Source of the DNA: Saccoglossus kowalevskii
Lineage: Eukaryota; Hemichordata; Enteropneusta; Harrimaniidae
DNA length: 15,983 bases
Reading direction: 5' to 3'
Assembly (NCBI RefSeq): GCF_000003605.2
Contig: NW_003156744.1
Coordinates: 331,478 to 347,460, forward strand
This document shows, piece by piece, positions 9,701 through 15,983 of this stretch (position 1 is its first letter; each line of letters opens with the position of its first letter). Both the position numbers and the translations under genes were made by a program. The notes beneath the pieces were generated by a model. That model worked only from the letters and a program-made list of their open reading frames with translations, was not told where the DNA came from and did not search any database.

Positions 9701-10634
9701 AGGTCAAGTCACTAATTAACCAATCAAAATGCTGGATGGTGCCCACGTGTTCAAATTACCTTAGTTCATTTAAATATGTTAATGACAGGTCACCGACTTC
9801 ACGGTGAACGAAACCCGGAAGGGATTTATCGATAATGTAGTGCGATCTTTTTGCTTGGATTTGCATGGGAAAACAACATGACTTTTTTTTTAAATCAAGA
9901 AATTAGTTGTTTTCGAAAGATAAACTGAGCATTGAAAATGAGTTTTTCGGTGATAACAGCTCATTGTCGAAAACTTGCGACACACTGACATATTCATAAA
10001 GAGCATTGACCATGGTACCTTCCATGTATTGACAAAAGTTGTCGCAAGAAAAAAAGCATTTAACTGCGTGTTTGACATCCTAACACTACTGAACAATAAA
10101 GAGGTGTGAATATTTTTTTTCACGTTATCGAAACAAATGAATAGGATTAGGAACAATGTACCAGCTGGTTGAAACAAAGTCAGTCACGGTCTTGTTGAAT
10201 TGGGGGTGCGGTTAGTAATAGGTACTTTTCATGTTTTCAATTTTTGTTGAGAACTCTTTAACACTGAAGCCGAAATCGGGGGTGCGGTTACTATTAGGTA
10301 TGCGGTTTATAATAGGATTTTAACGGTAGTTGTGTTAAACAGTCATTTATTCTGTGTAAGGTGTGTTTCTTAGTTGGTTTCTTGTGATGAACATGGATGC
10401 TGGCCCCCCAGTTATAGATATTTGGTCATTGACGAATTCTTTTGTCAGCTGTAGATGTGAATACTTCTGGTACAGATATGTGCATATTAATGAGCTCATT
10501 AGCATATTAACATATGTCATATTCTAATTATGTCTTCTATCTTGCATAGTGCCAGAGTTGCTGAGGATAAACTGAGGTATGCTGCTTACAACTGTGTTGC
10601 CATAGATACAGATATGAGCCCATGGGATGAATAG
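636..10634 (+). CDS. HECTD3: HECTD3-like HECT E3 ubiquitin ligase, C-terminal part, ten spliced exons
   Basis: Joined exons: 636-753, 1503-1606, 1926-2048, 3452-3541, 3904-4110, 4651-4780, 5237-5311, 6343-6421, 8951-9022, 10550-10634 (1083 nt, 360 residues plus TAG). All junction phases agree. The product matches human HECTD3 closely by memory, for example [50 protein letters not shown] and [23 protein letters not shown] ligases accept ubiquitin from an E2 on a cysteine and pass it to a substrate lysine; mammalian HECTD3 is reported to act on signalling and cell-death proteins such as MALT1 and caspase-8/9. The N-lobe spans roughly residues 1-255 here and the C-lobe about 260-360, with the active cysteine at residue 322. 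The DOC/APC10-like substrate region and the start codon lie outside the window. The ORF is intact, so the gene looks functional. The family call is firm; strict orthology is inferred. Confidence 0.95.
754..1502 (+). other. HECTD3 intron 1 (GC-AG type)
   Basis: Starts GCAAGT and ends TTCTAG. The interior is AT-rich with no coding sign. A short imperfect TTGAAA repeat lies around 1328-1353. Nothing else recognised. Confidence 0.85.
1503..1606 (+). CDS. HECTD3: HECTD3 exon 2 of window
   Basis: Encodes residues 40-74 ([17 protein letters not shown], then [10 protein letters not shown]), a very conserved HECTD3 segment of the HECT N-lobe. The acceptor is TGTTTTTTCTAG and the donor CAG|GTAATA. It enters in phase 1 and leaves in phase 0. 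The open frame continues into the intron, so an unspliced reading suggests a longer ORF; the last conserved residue is the Q before GTAATA. Confidence 0.94.
1607..1925 (+). other. HECTD3 intron 2
   Basis: 319 bases, GTAATA...TTTCAG. AT-rich; no repeat or gene seen. Confidence 0.9.
1926..2048 (+). CDS. HECTD3: HECTD3 exon 3 of window
   Basis: Exactly 41 codons (residues 75-115), both ends phase 0. The first part ([10 protein letters not shown]) is the variable linker seen in HECTD3; the second part ([30 protein letters not shown]) is the conserved YEWIGQLMG helix region of the N-lobe. The acceptor is TTATTTTCAG and the donor TTG|GTATGT. The intron that follows carries the 43-bp minisatellite, starting about 135 bases beyond the donor. 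Confidence 0.94.
2049..3451 (+). other. HECTD3 intron 3 with minisatellite
   Basis: GTATGT...ATCAG. Its first half is occupied by the 43-bp tandem array (2184-2872). The rest, 2880-3451, is AT-rich; AAGGAGGT occurs twice at about 2992-3018 as a local duplication (ATTAAGGAGGTAATTACTAATTTAAGGAGGT region). No coding sign. Confidence 0.85.
2184..2872. repeat. 43-bp minisatellite, 16 nearly identical copies
   Basis: The unit runs from GTGTATACAT through the GTTCCACCTGGCCCAC core. Copies start at 2184, 2227, 2270 and so on, every 43 bases, ending at the diverged TGTGCTCAGTG near 2870. The only differences I see are a G/A switch in CATGACC versus CATAACC (copies 3, 6, 11, 13 and 15 have A) and a 2-base deletion in copy 14 (around 2760). 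Such uniformity points to recent expansion or ongoing homogenisation. Each unit has the palindromes CATATG and GTATAC and an E-box CACCTG. The minus strand has no stop in any frame across a unit, so long minus-strand ORFs here are artefacts of the repeat. Confidence 0.98.
3452..3541 (+). CDS. HECTD3: HECTD3 exon 4 of window
   Basis: Exactly 30 codons (residues 116-145), phase 0 at both ends. It reads [15 protein letters not shown] and then a less conserved stretch ending in VDASE. HECT N-lobes typically carry a LP..VWK.L.G motif here. The acceptor is ATTGTCATCAG and the donor GAG|GTAATT. Confidence 0.93.
3542..3903 (+). other. HECTD3 intron 4
   Basis: GTAATT...CTACAG, AT-rich with short A and T runs. 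The open frame leading into exon 5 starts inside this intron but its extra residues have no counterpart in HECTD3. Confidence 0.88.
3904..4110 (+). CDS. HECTD3: HECTD3 exon 5 of window, includes E2-side N-lobe segment
   Basis: The largest exon here: 69 codons (residues 146-214), phase 0 at both ends. It contains [18 protein letters not shown] and [20 protein letters not shown], then a charged helix ending MKECKEQ. This is the N-lobe region that in HECT ligases leads into the E2-binding subdomain; that placement is inferred from family order, not from a contact visible here. The acceptor is CTCTCCATCTACAG and the donor CAG|GTTAGT. Confidence 0.93.
4111..4650 (+). other. HECTD3 intron 5
   Basis: GTTAGT...CATCAG. 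AT-rich. No repeat, RNA gene or coding segment recognised. Confidence 0.88.
4651..4780 (+). CDS. HECTD3: HECTD3 exon 6 of window
   Basis: Encodes residues 215-257 plus the first base of codon 258. It reads [20 protein letters not shown], then [20 protein letters not shown]. The LTWQELE..(C)G.PE.. motif is characteristic of HECT domains just before the inter-lobe hinge. The acceptor is GTTTGTTTCATCAG and the donor ACAA|GTAAGA. It leaves in phase 1. Confidence 0.94.
4781..5236 (+). other. HECTD3 intron 6
   Basis: GTAAGA...CCTCAG with a strong pyrimidine tract at the acceptor. It contains a local repetition of ACAATATAAA-type sequence near 5006-5035 and nothing else that I recognise. Confidence 0.88.
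5237..5311 (+). CDS. HECTD3: HECTD3 exon 7 of window, hinge into C-lobe
   Basis: Completes codon 258 and encodes residues 259-282 plus the first base of codon 283. It reads [20 protein letters not shown] and ends TNFTN. This is the segment (Y...D..V.WFWE.. in most HECTs) at the start of the C-lobe. The acceptor is TTTTCTCTATCCCTCAG and the donor AATG|GTAAGC. The intron after it carries the 741-bp transposon, inserted 132 bases downstream of the donor. Confidence 0.94.
5437..5443. repeat. Target-site duplication, left copy
   Basis: TTATAAT directly abuts the CATGG terminus; the matching copy is at 6185-6191. The motif is AT-rich, so one base of the match could be chance. Confidence 0.75.
5444..6184. 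mobile_element. Non-autonomous DNA transposon, 741 bp, 33-bp TIRs, 7-bp target duplication
   Basis: Left terminal repeat 5444-5476 starts CATGGAGGTAAAAAGAGAAG. The right one, 6152-6184, is its reverse complement with one mismatch (G/A at the eighth base). Immediately outside lie TTATAAT (5437-5443) and TTATAAT (6185-6191), a direct duplication of the target. The inside is richer in CpG than the intron around it and has a TATAAAAG box at 5952-5959. It encodes no recognisable transposase. Ends starting with CA are found in hAT and P superfamilies, but those usually duplicate 8 bases, so I leave the family open. Confidence 0.88.
5667..5882 (+). other. Possible small ORF (71 residues) inside the transposon
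   Basis: An ATG with a purine at -3 and G at +4 opens a 71-codon frame, [17 protein letters not shown] followed by CGPCHAP and a basic end. Cysteine and histidine at C10, H11, C24, C27 and H28 could bind a metal, but no known domain is recognised. It may be a captured host fragment, a remnant of transposase, or chance. Coding status is not shown. Confidence 0.3.
6185..6191. repeat. Target-site duplication, right copy
   Basis: TTATAAT directly follows the CCATG terminus of the element and matches 5437-5443. Confidence 0.75.
6343..6421 (+). CDS. HECTD3: HECTD3 exon 8 of window, with GC donor
   Basis: Completes codon 283 and encodes residues 284-308 plus two bases of codon 309: [16 protein letters not shown], then LYICPDK. 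The R..FL.FVTG..RLP motif is a HECT C-lobe signature. The acceptor is CTGCTTGTACAG. The donor is AAG followed by GCAAGT at 6422, the second GC donor in this gene. Splicing here joins in frame to [11 protein letters not shown]; using the GT at 6426 instead would put a TGA in the first codons of the next exon. Confidence 0.93.
6460..6600. mobile_element. Small foldback element (MITE-like), about 141 bp
   Basis: Arms 6460-6490 and 6570-6600 are inverted copies, 25 of 31 positions identical without gaps; all six differences are transitions. The inner 15 bases, CACCTGCGCATGTG plus a preceding T, are perfect. The loop is 79 bases. The exact termini and a target duplication are not resolved. Transition-only divergence suggests an old copy decaying by deamination. 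Confidence 0.7.
6707..6709. repeat. TTA target duplication, left
   Basis: TTA abuts the left GGGG terminus; the partner is 8583-8585. Confidence 0.75.
6710..8582. mobile_element. Harbinger/PIF-like non-autonomous transposon, 1873 bp
   Basis: The left end is GGGGAGAGTAGGAAATCAAA (6710 on). The right end, read from 8582 on the minus strand, is GGGAAGAGTAGGAAATCAAA, one mismatch in 20, and similarity continues through ACG and a CACCGC stretch. TTA flanks both ends (6707-6709 and 8583-8585). A 3-base TTA/TWA duplication with ends starting in G runs is characteristic of PIF/Harbinger. The subterminal 100-130 bases are CpG-rich with several CCGCGG palindromes. The interior has no transposase or Myb-like ORF, so the copy is non-autonomous; an unrelated T run lies at 7433-7446. 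Confidence 0.85.
8583..8585. repeat. TTA target duplication, right
   Basis: TTA follows the right TTCCC terminus; the partner is 6707-6709. Confidence 0.75.
8951..9022 (+). CDS. HECTD3: HECTD3 exon 9 of window, catalytic cysteine exon
   Basis: Completes codon 309, encodes residues 310-332 and two bases of codon 333. It contains [16 protein letters not shown]. The cysteine codon TGT at 8988-8990 (residue 322) is the thioester-forming residue, at the position of human C823 (from memory). HECTD3 proteins have serine where most HECTs have histidine in the LP.AHTC motif, and that variant is kept here. The acceptor is TACTAATTATAG, with a TACTAAT branch-like sequence unusually close, and the donor CCAG|GTAAGG. 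Confidence 0.95.
9336..9353. repeat. Perfect 18-bp AT palindrome
   Basis: ATTAAATATATATTTAAT reads the same on both strands. In such AT-rich DNA it may be chance. Confidence 0.6.
9690..9708. promoter_or_regulatory. Everted TTGACC/GGTCAA pair (nuclear-receptor-like half-sites)
   Basis: CTTGACC, a 5-base spacer GGATA, then GGTCAAG form a perfect 7-base inverted repeat. GGTCA is the core of many nuclear-receptor half-sites. Binding is inference from the motif alone. Confidence 0.3.
10550..10634 (+). CDS. HECTD3: HECTD3 terminal coding exon with stop
   Basis: Completes codon 333 and encodes residues 334-360: [19 protein letters not shown], then TDMSPWDE and TAG at 10632-10634. The acceptor is TTCTATCTTGCATAG. 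The tail has no phenylalanine four residues from the end, which many HECT ligases have; it has proline there and tryptophan three from the end, as in human HECTD3. The exon continues as 3' UTR. Confidence 0.95.
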
Positions 10635-10726
10635 TGATGCATTGTGGATATTAACTAAACCTAAGATTTGGGTAAATTATATCATCCAAGGCTCAGTATC
10701 CCTTCACGCAGAACTGTTAGCGTCGT

Positions 10727-10760
10727 GTATGTATGTATGTATGTGTGTGTGTGTGTGTGT
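10727..10760. repeat. Microsatellite (GTAT)4(GT)9
   Basis: Four GTAT units run directly into nine GT units, about 90 bases after the HECTD3 stop. In RNA this would be a UG-rich tract of the kind bound by TDP-43 or CELF-type proteins (known of those families; binding here is inference). Confidence 0.95.
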
Positions 10761-11699
10761 TGATCTTGCTTGAACTAACAACGGGTAGCATGTAATTTTT
10801 AAAAACGATAACGAGAAAATTGGCTGGTTCATGAAACGAATGCATACACATTCTGACATGTAATTCATGTGTTTACAAAGAGACTACTATAATTGTATTA
10901 TGTGATAGTCATGAAAAGGCAAGCTGCCACTACTGAGTAAAGTAAAAGTACACTAACATCATGACTTTGCCTGTATGGGGGATCATACTGTGGACTGATG
11001 TTACATAATTATTATAAATATTGCTGCATTTAATGAATGCAATTATGCCATGTTTTTGAATTCTAATTAATCAGAGTACATCTCAAAGGTGATTGTAATC
11101 TTTATGGTGGAATTAATGATACCATATATGAGGGGGGAGTGCGAAATCGGGAAAAGACTTGCCAGAGATTGAAAACTGTTTTATTGACAAGATTTAATTT
11201 ATCCACCATGATCCTGGTTTCAACTGCAATTTAGCCAATTTGTACAAAATGTTTGTGTTTTTTTCTGAGTATTGTCAAAGATTGAGTTGCAGCTGTTACA
11301 CAGGAGTTCACATTAAAACCTGTTACCATAGTTCTTGTATCTAATGTTTTCATGATTGAACTTTGTGAGATGTGCTTCTCAACAAAATATTCTCTGCAAT
11401 ACCATATTTGATTTGAAGACAATTCTACACTTGCTAACTTGTTTTTTATTGTCAAATTCTGATAATTGTATATTGTAGAACAAAACATCTTGTGGCAATG
11501 AAACACGCGCTATGCTGTATTACACACAGATAATAGCATTTGTAAAAAATAATATTTTTGTAGTCGTTCCTGGTGTGATGTATGGTATTTTAGTTTGATA
11601 CTATGCTTTTATTTTACTTTAAACATCCTCAAAACCCAACGTTGTATCTGATTTTCAATTGAAGTGGCACTGTCGTCGGAACTGCGTATACGTCTAAGT

Positions 11700-11713
11700 G
11701 GGGGGGGGGGGGG
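11700..11713. repeat. Homopolymer G14
   Basis: A run of fourteen G bases in otherwise AT-rich DNA. Its length is liable to sequencing or assembly error. Confidence 0.9.
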
Positions 11714-13987
11714 CAAACAAAAATTAATGTTTACATATTGATAGTGTGCAGCTTTATAAAGATCGGTTGAAAACCAGTTACATATTTACATGCAAGGTCA
11801 ATTCAAACAATTATCAAAATTATGTGTTGAGCTTTGGTTGCAGTTAAGGTTTTTTTTGTAATGATAACATATTGTTATAACGATGATCCCTAGTCGTGCG
11901 CAGTGTTTATGTTTTATACTGCATATATTGCGTAGTCCATAGAATACACAGTTCTGACAACAGTGCTGATTTAATAGCAATTTTAAAGTAAATTATTATT
12001 GATCTGTAACTGGTTTATTTAGTTCTAGACTGATCTTTGTTTTCTCAGATATGAAAACATACTATGACACATAGCTGTGGATCATTGCATTGCTGGCCCA
12101 GCAATGGTGGTGGTTATGTGGGTTAACAGTTGGCAATCCTGGGGAATAACTTTAACAAAAATGCATGCCTGAAACAGTTATTTTATTTTTGCAAATTTGA
12201 TACTGTTTTACTAGACGAGCTGTTTTTTATGGAAGTCTTGTCTAATATTTTAAATGCTTTGTATATGTGGGTTATTGAAGGTTTTACTTTTAACCTTTAT
12301 TATATATGACATTTACACTTTGTATTGTATCGTGCAGCTTTAATTAGATACCCCACGTTGGGTAACTTTAACCTGACAATTATTACATCCTTATGTTTTC
12401 TTGAAAGACTTGTGTTTTTTTGTTTTTTATTGATTGTCAGATTTGCATTGGTGAGCTGTTTTAATGGCCTTGTTAAAAACGGTGTCAGAAATCGATGTGA
12501 TAGATTCAGAAACTTAAAGCAGTCTGATTCAGTTCATTACAGCATGGTGTTTCGTATTTGGAAAATAATTAGTTCTAATACACTTATCTCTTTACTTACC
12601 TTCATAAACAAATCAACATTTGGTATGCAAATACGTGTACATTTGTGGAGATCACATGTACCATGCAACGAGAACACATACACAGCTCTTTTAGATGCTG
12701 TTCTGAAGAAAGTAAGTTAGGGTAAATACAACAAAAACAAAGGATATTTGAACGGCAACCAAACAGAGAATTAACCAGAAGAACATACACTTGCACAGTT
12801 ATGATTGTGCACTCCTTTTCAAATTATCAAAAAGCAGTAAACAAGACATTTACCAATTCAGGTTGAGTAGCCAATGTCTGGGGATCTTTCAAGTTGCTTA
12901 ACGTAACTGAATAATACGTTTTTTCCTTTGTTTTGTACAATGTATTTTTGCTGGAGTAAAATAATCAAGCGTAATAATATTAAACATTTTGTTCATATGT
13001 TTGTGAGTCAATCATAATTTATGATGCTCGTGTTTTATAATCTATGTTCTGGGAAATCTCGAAGTGTTTTGAATCTATATTTGAATATTACAGTGAAATT
13101 CACTAAGATTTTGTCGACAAGATTGCCCTGGTTGTTGTATGATTAGAATAACTGATCACCTATATTGTTTCAAAGAACTGTTGAGTATATGTATCGGCAG
13201 ACTTTTTCACATTCTATGTGTAAATATGTCAGGACTCTCTTGTAAACCATAATATTTAGATATTTGTGTGAAACTTGTATAATTTAGCTCCACTAGAAAA
13301 CAACTACATATATGGTCCTTGTACTTTTGTATGAGTCTACTTTTCTAAACGTAACTATTCTCAAATTGAATAATATAAATTTGCTTGTGTAATGTTAACG
13401 TTAATTAGAAATAAAAGTGGGTAAACTTTAGTACGCACCGTGGAGTCAGTTGTTCTAATCACTATATCCAGAGCAATCTCAAACTGACCTGATGGCTACC
13501 ATAGTCAACAGAAGGTCATTAACCTGACATGACACATTCTGTGAAAACACATTGTTGACACTGTGATTAGGACGTATCACTGTACATTCACATTGGTGAT
13601 GACTTAATGCCTGATCAGTATGCAATTCAGTGATAAATCATATACTTAACTCATGTAGGGTTTGTACACCTTATAATTTACTATAAAAAGCATGCTTTTT
13701 GAAATGAACCTTTATTCACTGTTGTATATATTAAGACTTCTAGTTAAATATGTATGTAGCTTTTGTAACCAGAATTGGTCGGTTTGGGAATATAATCATT
13801 TTGATAACATGCTTGACTTTCATGAAAATGCTCTTTATTGTTATATCATGGACTTTAACAGACTGTTATCTTATAGTATTCTTTTGTAAAAGTTTGGTGC
13901 CGATTTGCTGAGCTTGTTTCTTGGACAAGCAATACTTATTATACAGCTGTACATATGTATGTAATTAAACACACAACTTTTGGTTCA

Positions 13988-14005
13988 AATAAAAGTGGCA
14001 ATAAA
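13988..14005 (+). terminator. Candidate polyadenylation signals
   Basis: AATAAA occurs at 13988-13993 and again at 14000-14005, followed within 15-45 bases by GT/T-rich sequence (TTGTTTATTGTGTGTATTTT). This is the strongest 3'-end signal after the HECTD3 stop. Another AATAAA at 13410-13415 shares the 12-base context AAATAAAAGTGG. Confidence 0.5.
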
Positions 14006-14276
14006 AAAAATGAGCTTGTTTATTGTGTGTATTTTCTGTGCTGGCATCAATTTCTCATGAATGAAGCCAAATCATAAAAAGCTGTGTTATGGATGTCCTT
14101 CATAAATGAATATCTAATTGTAGGTTTCCTTTAGTACCCGGTACCTATTTAACATTCAGTTTTAATTCAGCTATGTGATCAGCTGACTCCTTGAAAATGA
14201 AATTAATTGCATTTTGCAATTTTATAGAAGTGCATATAAACTCCAAATCATTCCAATATACACTCTATGCTTGCAG
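14006..14276. other. Intergenic stretch before possible exon
   Basis: AT-rich. TATAAA at 14235-14240 lies 47 bases before the ATG of the possible exon that follows, and a CTTGCAG acceptor-like sequence ends at 14276. Both an initial-exon and an internal-exon reading are therefore open. Confidence 0.4.
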
Positions 14277-14414
14277 CGAGCATGGAAGGCATTTGGTGGG
14301 AAAATGACGATGAGACTGTGCTTCTTCCTGTTACTCTGCAATCTGCACAATTTACTTCGTTATTCTTTTATAATCAAAGTGAAATAGAATATTGGCTTGG
14401 AAAAATAAAACAAA
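14277..14414 (+). CDS. Possible coding exon of an unrecognised gene
   Basis: An ATG at 14282 (context GAGCATGG) opens 44 codons, MEGIWWENDDETVLLPVTL then a hydrophobic-aromatic stretch FTSLFFYNQSEIEYWLGKIK, and ends at a consensus donor CAAA|GTAAGT (14415) in phase 1. The composition (acidic start, aromatic residues, a regular donor) looks more like real protein than the frames around it. I do not recognise the family; the WWE letters do not make a WWE domain. Continuing the frame past the donor meets TGA at 14462. No partner exon was found downstream in the window. Confidence 0.4.
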
Positions 14415-14464
14415 GTAAGTTGCTCAAAGTTATGACCATGTTTTTCCGACTAGGGCTTGACTGA

Positions 14465-15569
14465 CAATAGTCCTGACAGTGGGCGTAAGATAAACACTCA
14501 TTGTTTGCGACAGAAAGCTTATCACCCGTTATGTTAGAATCGTCAACAACAGATAAACATTACGCAAATATCCACGAAACTACAGTTGTAGTTATTTGTG
14601 TTAGCGTTTAAAGCACACATTTGAGCAGCGTCTTTGGATGATGTATCACGGTCTAAAGTAACAGTTTTATAAATTTTTGAAAAATTTAGAAAAAAAGGAA
14701 ATTTTGTTTTCTCGCTACCTTAAAGCTTTCTAATTGAAGGTTAGCAGATAGTTCATATTTTTTATGTTGTTATGTACTCCACAGAAATGTGTATATACTT
14801 GTCAATTGTCGTCCAGCAATTCACATAGAGGTTTTACTGATTATCTGTGTTTCGCATTATAATTTACTAATTAAAAACCTGTTTATTTGATTGGCGATGT
14901 AAGCAGATTTAGGAGTTTAAATGAACAGTCCAAGTTTGGACCAACAATTGTGAATAATTTACATGTGGAATCCTTTTAGTCACTATTTAGTTCTCCTTCA
15001 AATGTACCGTATATTTTCATCTGTGTGCATGTTCACACCTAAATCTCAGTCATGTCTGGACTATTACATATATGTAAATACACTCGTTAGATCATTTTAA
15101 TGTTAAAATGCAACAAAATAAAGCATTTTTGCAATTGCGGAAGTGGGTTTCAGTCGTGCATTGACACGCTTCAGTCAAATTTTGTTTGCCCAAATCTGGC
15201 CCTTTATCGGATTATCGACCGATAATCGAATCGTTTTAACGAATTCAAGTTCTCCGTTCAAGAGCCGTATCTCTGACATACCTTTCAAACTTCACACATA
15301 AATTACATATATATACCACGTTTGTTAGGAGTTCAAAGGACCCTTACGTTCAAAAGTCTCCCCTGTATATTTTTTATATCTTAATTACTCACTAGTTTAT
15401 GACTCTTACATTCATATTTTAGCAGAAAGTTGTTTAACTTTATATTATCAACAGATACTGTTGGCGTTTCCTTATTTTTGCGAGACTCTATTTATTATTA
15501 ATAACTCTTTTTCGTCGGAAACCCCGTTCTACTTCTTCAAACGTGCGAAAAAACCCGTCGATAATTGAC
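14465..15569. other. Non-coding stretch, no gene seen
   Basis: AT-rich. It contains AATAAA at 15117-15122, a possible 3' end if the exon at 14277 belongs to a short gene, and a palindromic GATTATCG-AC-CGATAATC at 15210-15227. No convincing exon on either strand. Confidence 0.6.
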
Positions 15570-15723
15570 TACTAGCCTCACGTGTACTAGCCTGAGGAGT
15601 ATGAAAATGGCATCATGGGAAAATTTTAAATTTGTCTACCGGAAATCAATGGCCGTTCTGTTGCTGTTGAACCGTCCCGAATCTTCCACATAGATTGCTA
15701 TTTTACATCACTGCGACTAAAAG
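15570..15723 (+). promoter_or_regulatory. Possible TATA-less promoter and first exon of the next gene
   Basis: Within 80 bases there are an E-box CACGTG (15579-15584) inside a TACTAGCCT duplication, a YY1-like AAAATGGC (15604-15611) and an ETS-like ACCGGAAAT (15638-15646). A good donor, AAAAG|GTGAGT, follows at 15724. The ATGs at 15601 and 15607 share a frame that stops at TAG after about 30 codons, so an exon here would be non-coding or carry a short upstream frame. This is the usual layout of a housekeeping-type start, but transcription is inferred only. Confidence 0.35.
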
Positions 15724-15983
15724 GTGAGTAGTTATTGCATTCAATTTGTTAACAAATATGTACAAATACTAAATAATGGGAGGTAGGTGTTTCATGATTG
15801 TAATCGCTTCGTGGACAGTTGTCGCTGACGATGGTTCCAGTGCCAAAGACAGAGTGCTAGTTTACTAGTGCTGTGATGTGATGGTGTGAGCTGCAGTCCG
15901 GGTGCTATGAATTGGGAGATACAATGTAATCAGCAATCATAGCTAGCATATAAATTGTTCATGTTGCTTCTAAAATATGCCCG
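15724..15983. other. Window end, nothing recognised
   Basis: If the donor at 15724 is used this is the start of an intron. No exon, repeat or RNA gene seen. Confidence 0.5.

Larger units (their letters stand above)
9128..10320. repeat. Dispersed direct repeat TGCGGTTWNTAWTAGG, four copies
   Basis: Copies start at 9128, 10207, 10283 and 10301, all on the plus strand. Copies 3 and 4 are in tandem, 18 bases apart. Copies 1-3 are preceded by an ATT(C/G)GGG(A/G)-type sequence. An inverted GTAACCGC at 9111-9118 makes a small hairpin with copy 1. The arrangement suggests ends of a mobile element, but no terminal inverted repeat or target duplication is resolved. Confidence 0.5.
9023..10549 (+). other. 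HECTD3 intron 9, with a possible degenerate mobile element
   Basis: GTAAGG...TTGCATAG. Between about 9110 and 10320 the base composition changes, with more CpG than the flanks, and a TGCGGTT direct repeat appears near both ends. No coding exon is recognised. It also has an 18-bp AT palindrome at 9336-9353 and a CCAAT plus CACGTG pair at 9720-9749. Confidence 0.75.
10635..14005 (+). other. Probable long 3' UTR / downstream region of HECTD3
   Basis: From the TAG to the clustered AATAAA signals the sequence is AT-rich and has no convincing exon. It contains the GTAT/GT microsatellite, a G14 run at 11700-11713, and a second AATAAA at 13410. Whether the transcript really extends 3.4 kb is not shown by sequence; an earlier, non-consensus polyadenylation site (for example ATTAAA near 11313) is possible. 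A weak open frame at 12325-12720 lacks an ATG and has no recognisable domain. Confidence 0.5.

Noticed and set aside
9890-10177. 95-codon minus-strand open frame in intron 9
   Set aside because: No recognised family and composition typical of AT-rich chance frames; it may be relic mobile-element sequence.
11231-11506. 91-codon minus-strand open frame
   Set aside because: No homology recognised, no splice context, AT-rich chance frame in the probable 3' UTR.
12325-12720. 131-codon open frame downstream of HECTD3, ending near a GTAAGT
   Set aside because: It has no ATG start, no recognisable domain, low-complexity hydrophobic content and no partner exon. The GTAAGT near 12712 makes it worth remembering but not enough to call an exon.
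14282-14320. WWE-domain suggestion from the residues IWWEND
   Set aside because: The letters match by coincidence; the spacing and length of a WWE domain are absent.
15601-15693. Short ATG frame in the promoter-like block
   Set aside because: Only about 30 codons and ends in TAG before the donor; at most an upstream ORF.

Overview
The window is AT-rich eukaryotic DNA, most likely from an invertebrate animal: conserved coding islands of 72-207 bases sit between AT-rich introns of 0.4-2.5 kb with GT/GC...AG borders. There is no bacterial-style gene organisation. The species cannot be fixed from the sequence; a marine invertebrate is a guess.

Main gene: ten plus-strand exons (636-10634) splice in frame into the last 360 residues of an orthologue of HECTD3, a HECT-type E3 ubiquitin ligase. 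They cover essentially the whole HECT domain, including the catalytic cysteine (codon 8988-8990), which lies 38 residues from the C terminus as I recall for human HECTD3. The N-terminal part, with the DOC/APC10-like domain, lies upstream of the window. Eight of the nine introns could be expected to use GT donors or not; here seven use GT and two use the same GC donor (GCAAGT). In both GC cases the only nearby GT would break the reading frame.

Introns: intron 3 carries a nearly perfect minisatellite of 16 x 43 bp. Intron 7 carries a 741-bp inverted-repeat transposon with a 7-bp target duplication and a short internal ORF. Intron 8 carries a small foldback element and a 1873-bp Harbinger-like non-autonomous transposon flanked by TTA. 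Intron 9 holds a CpG-containing stretch bounded by a recurring TGCGGTT-type direct repeat, possibly another element.

Downstream: a long AT-rich stretch (10635 to about 14005) follows the stop. It looks like 3' UTR and/or intergenic DNA, with a GTAT/GT microsatellite, a G14 run and clustered AATAAA signals at 13988-14005. A possible exon of an unrecognised gene lies at 14277-14414. A TATA-less promoter-like block with a possible first exon lies at about 15570-15723. I see no rRNA, tRNA, CRISPR, viral or toxin gene.
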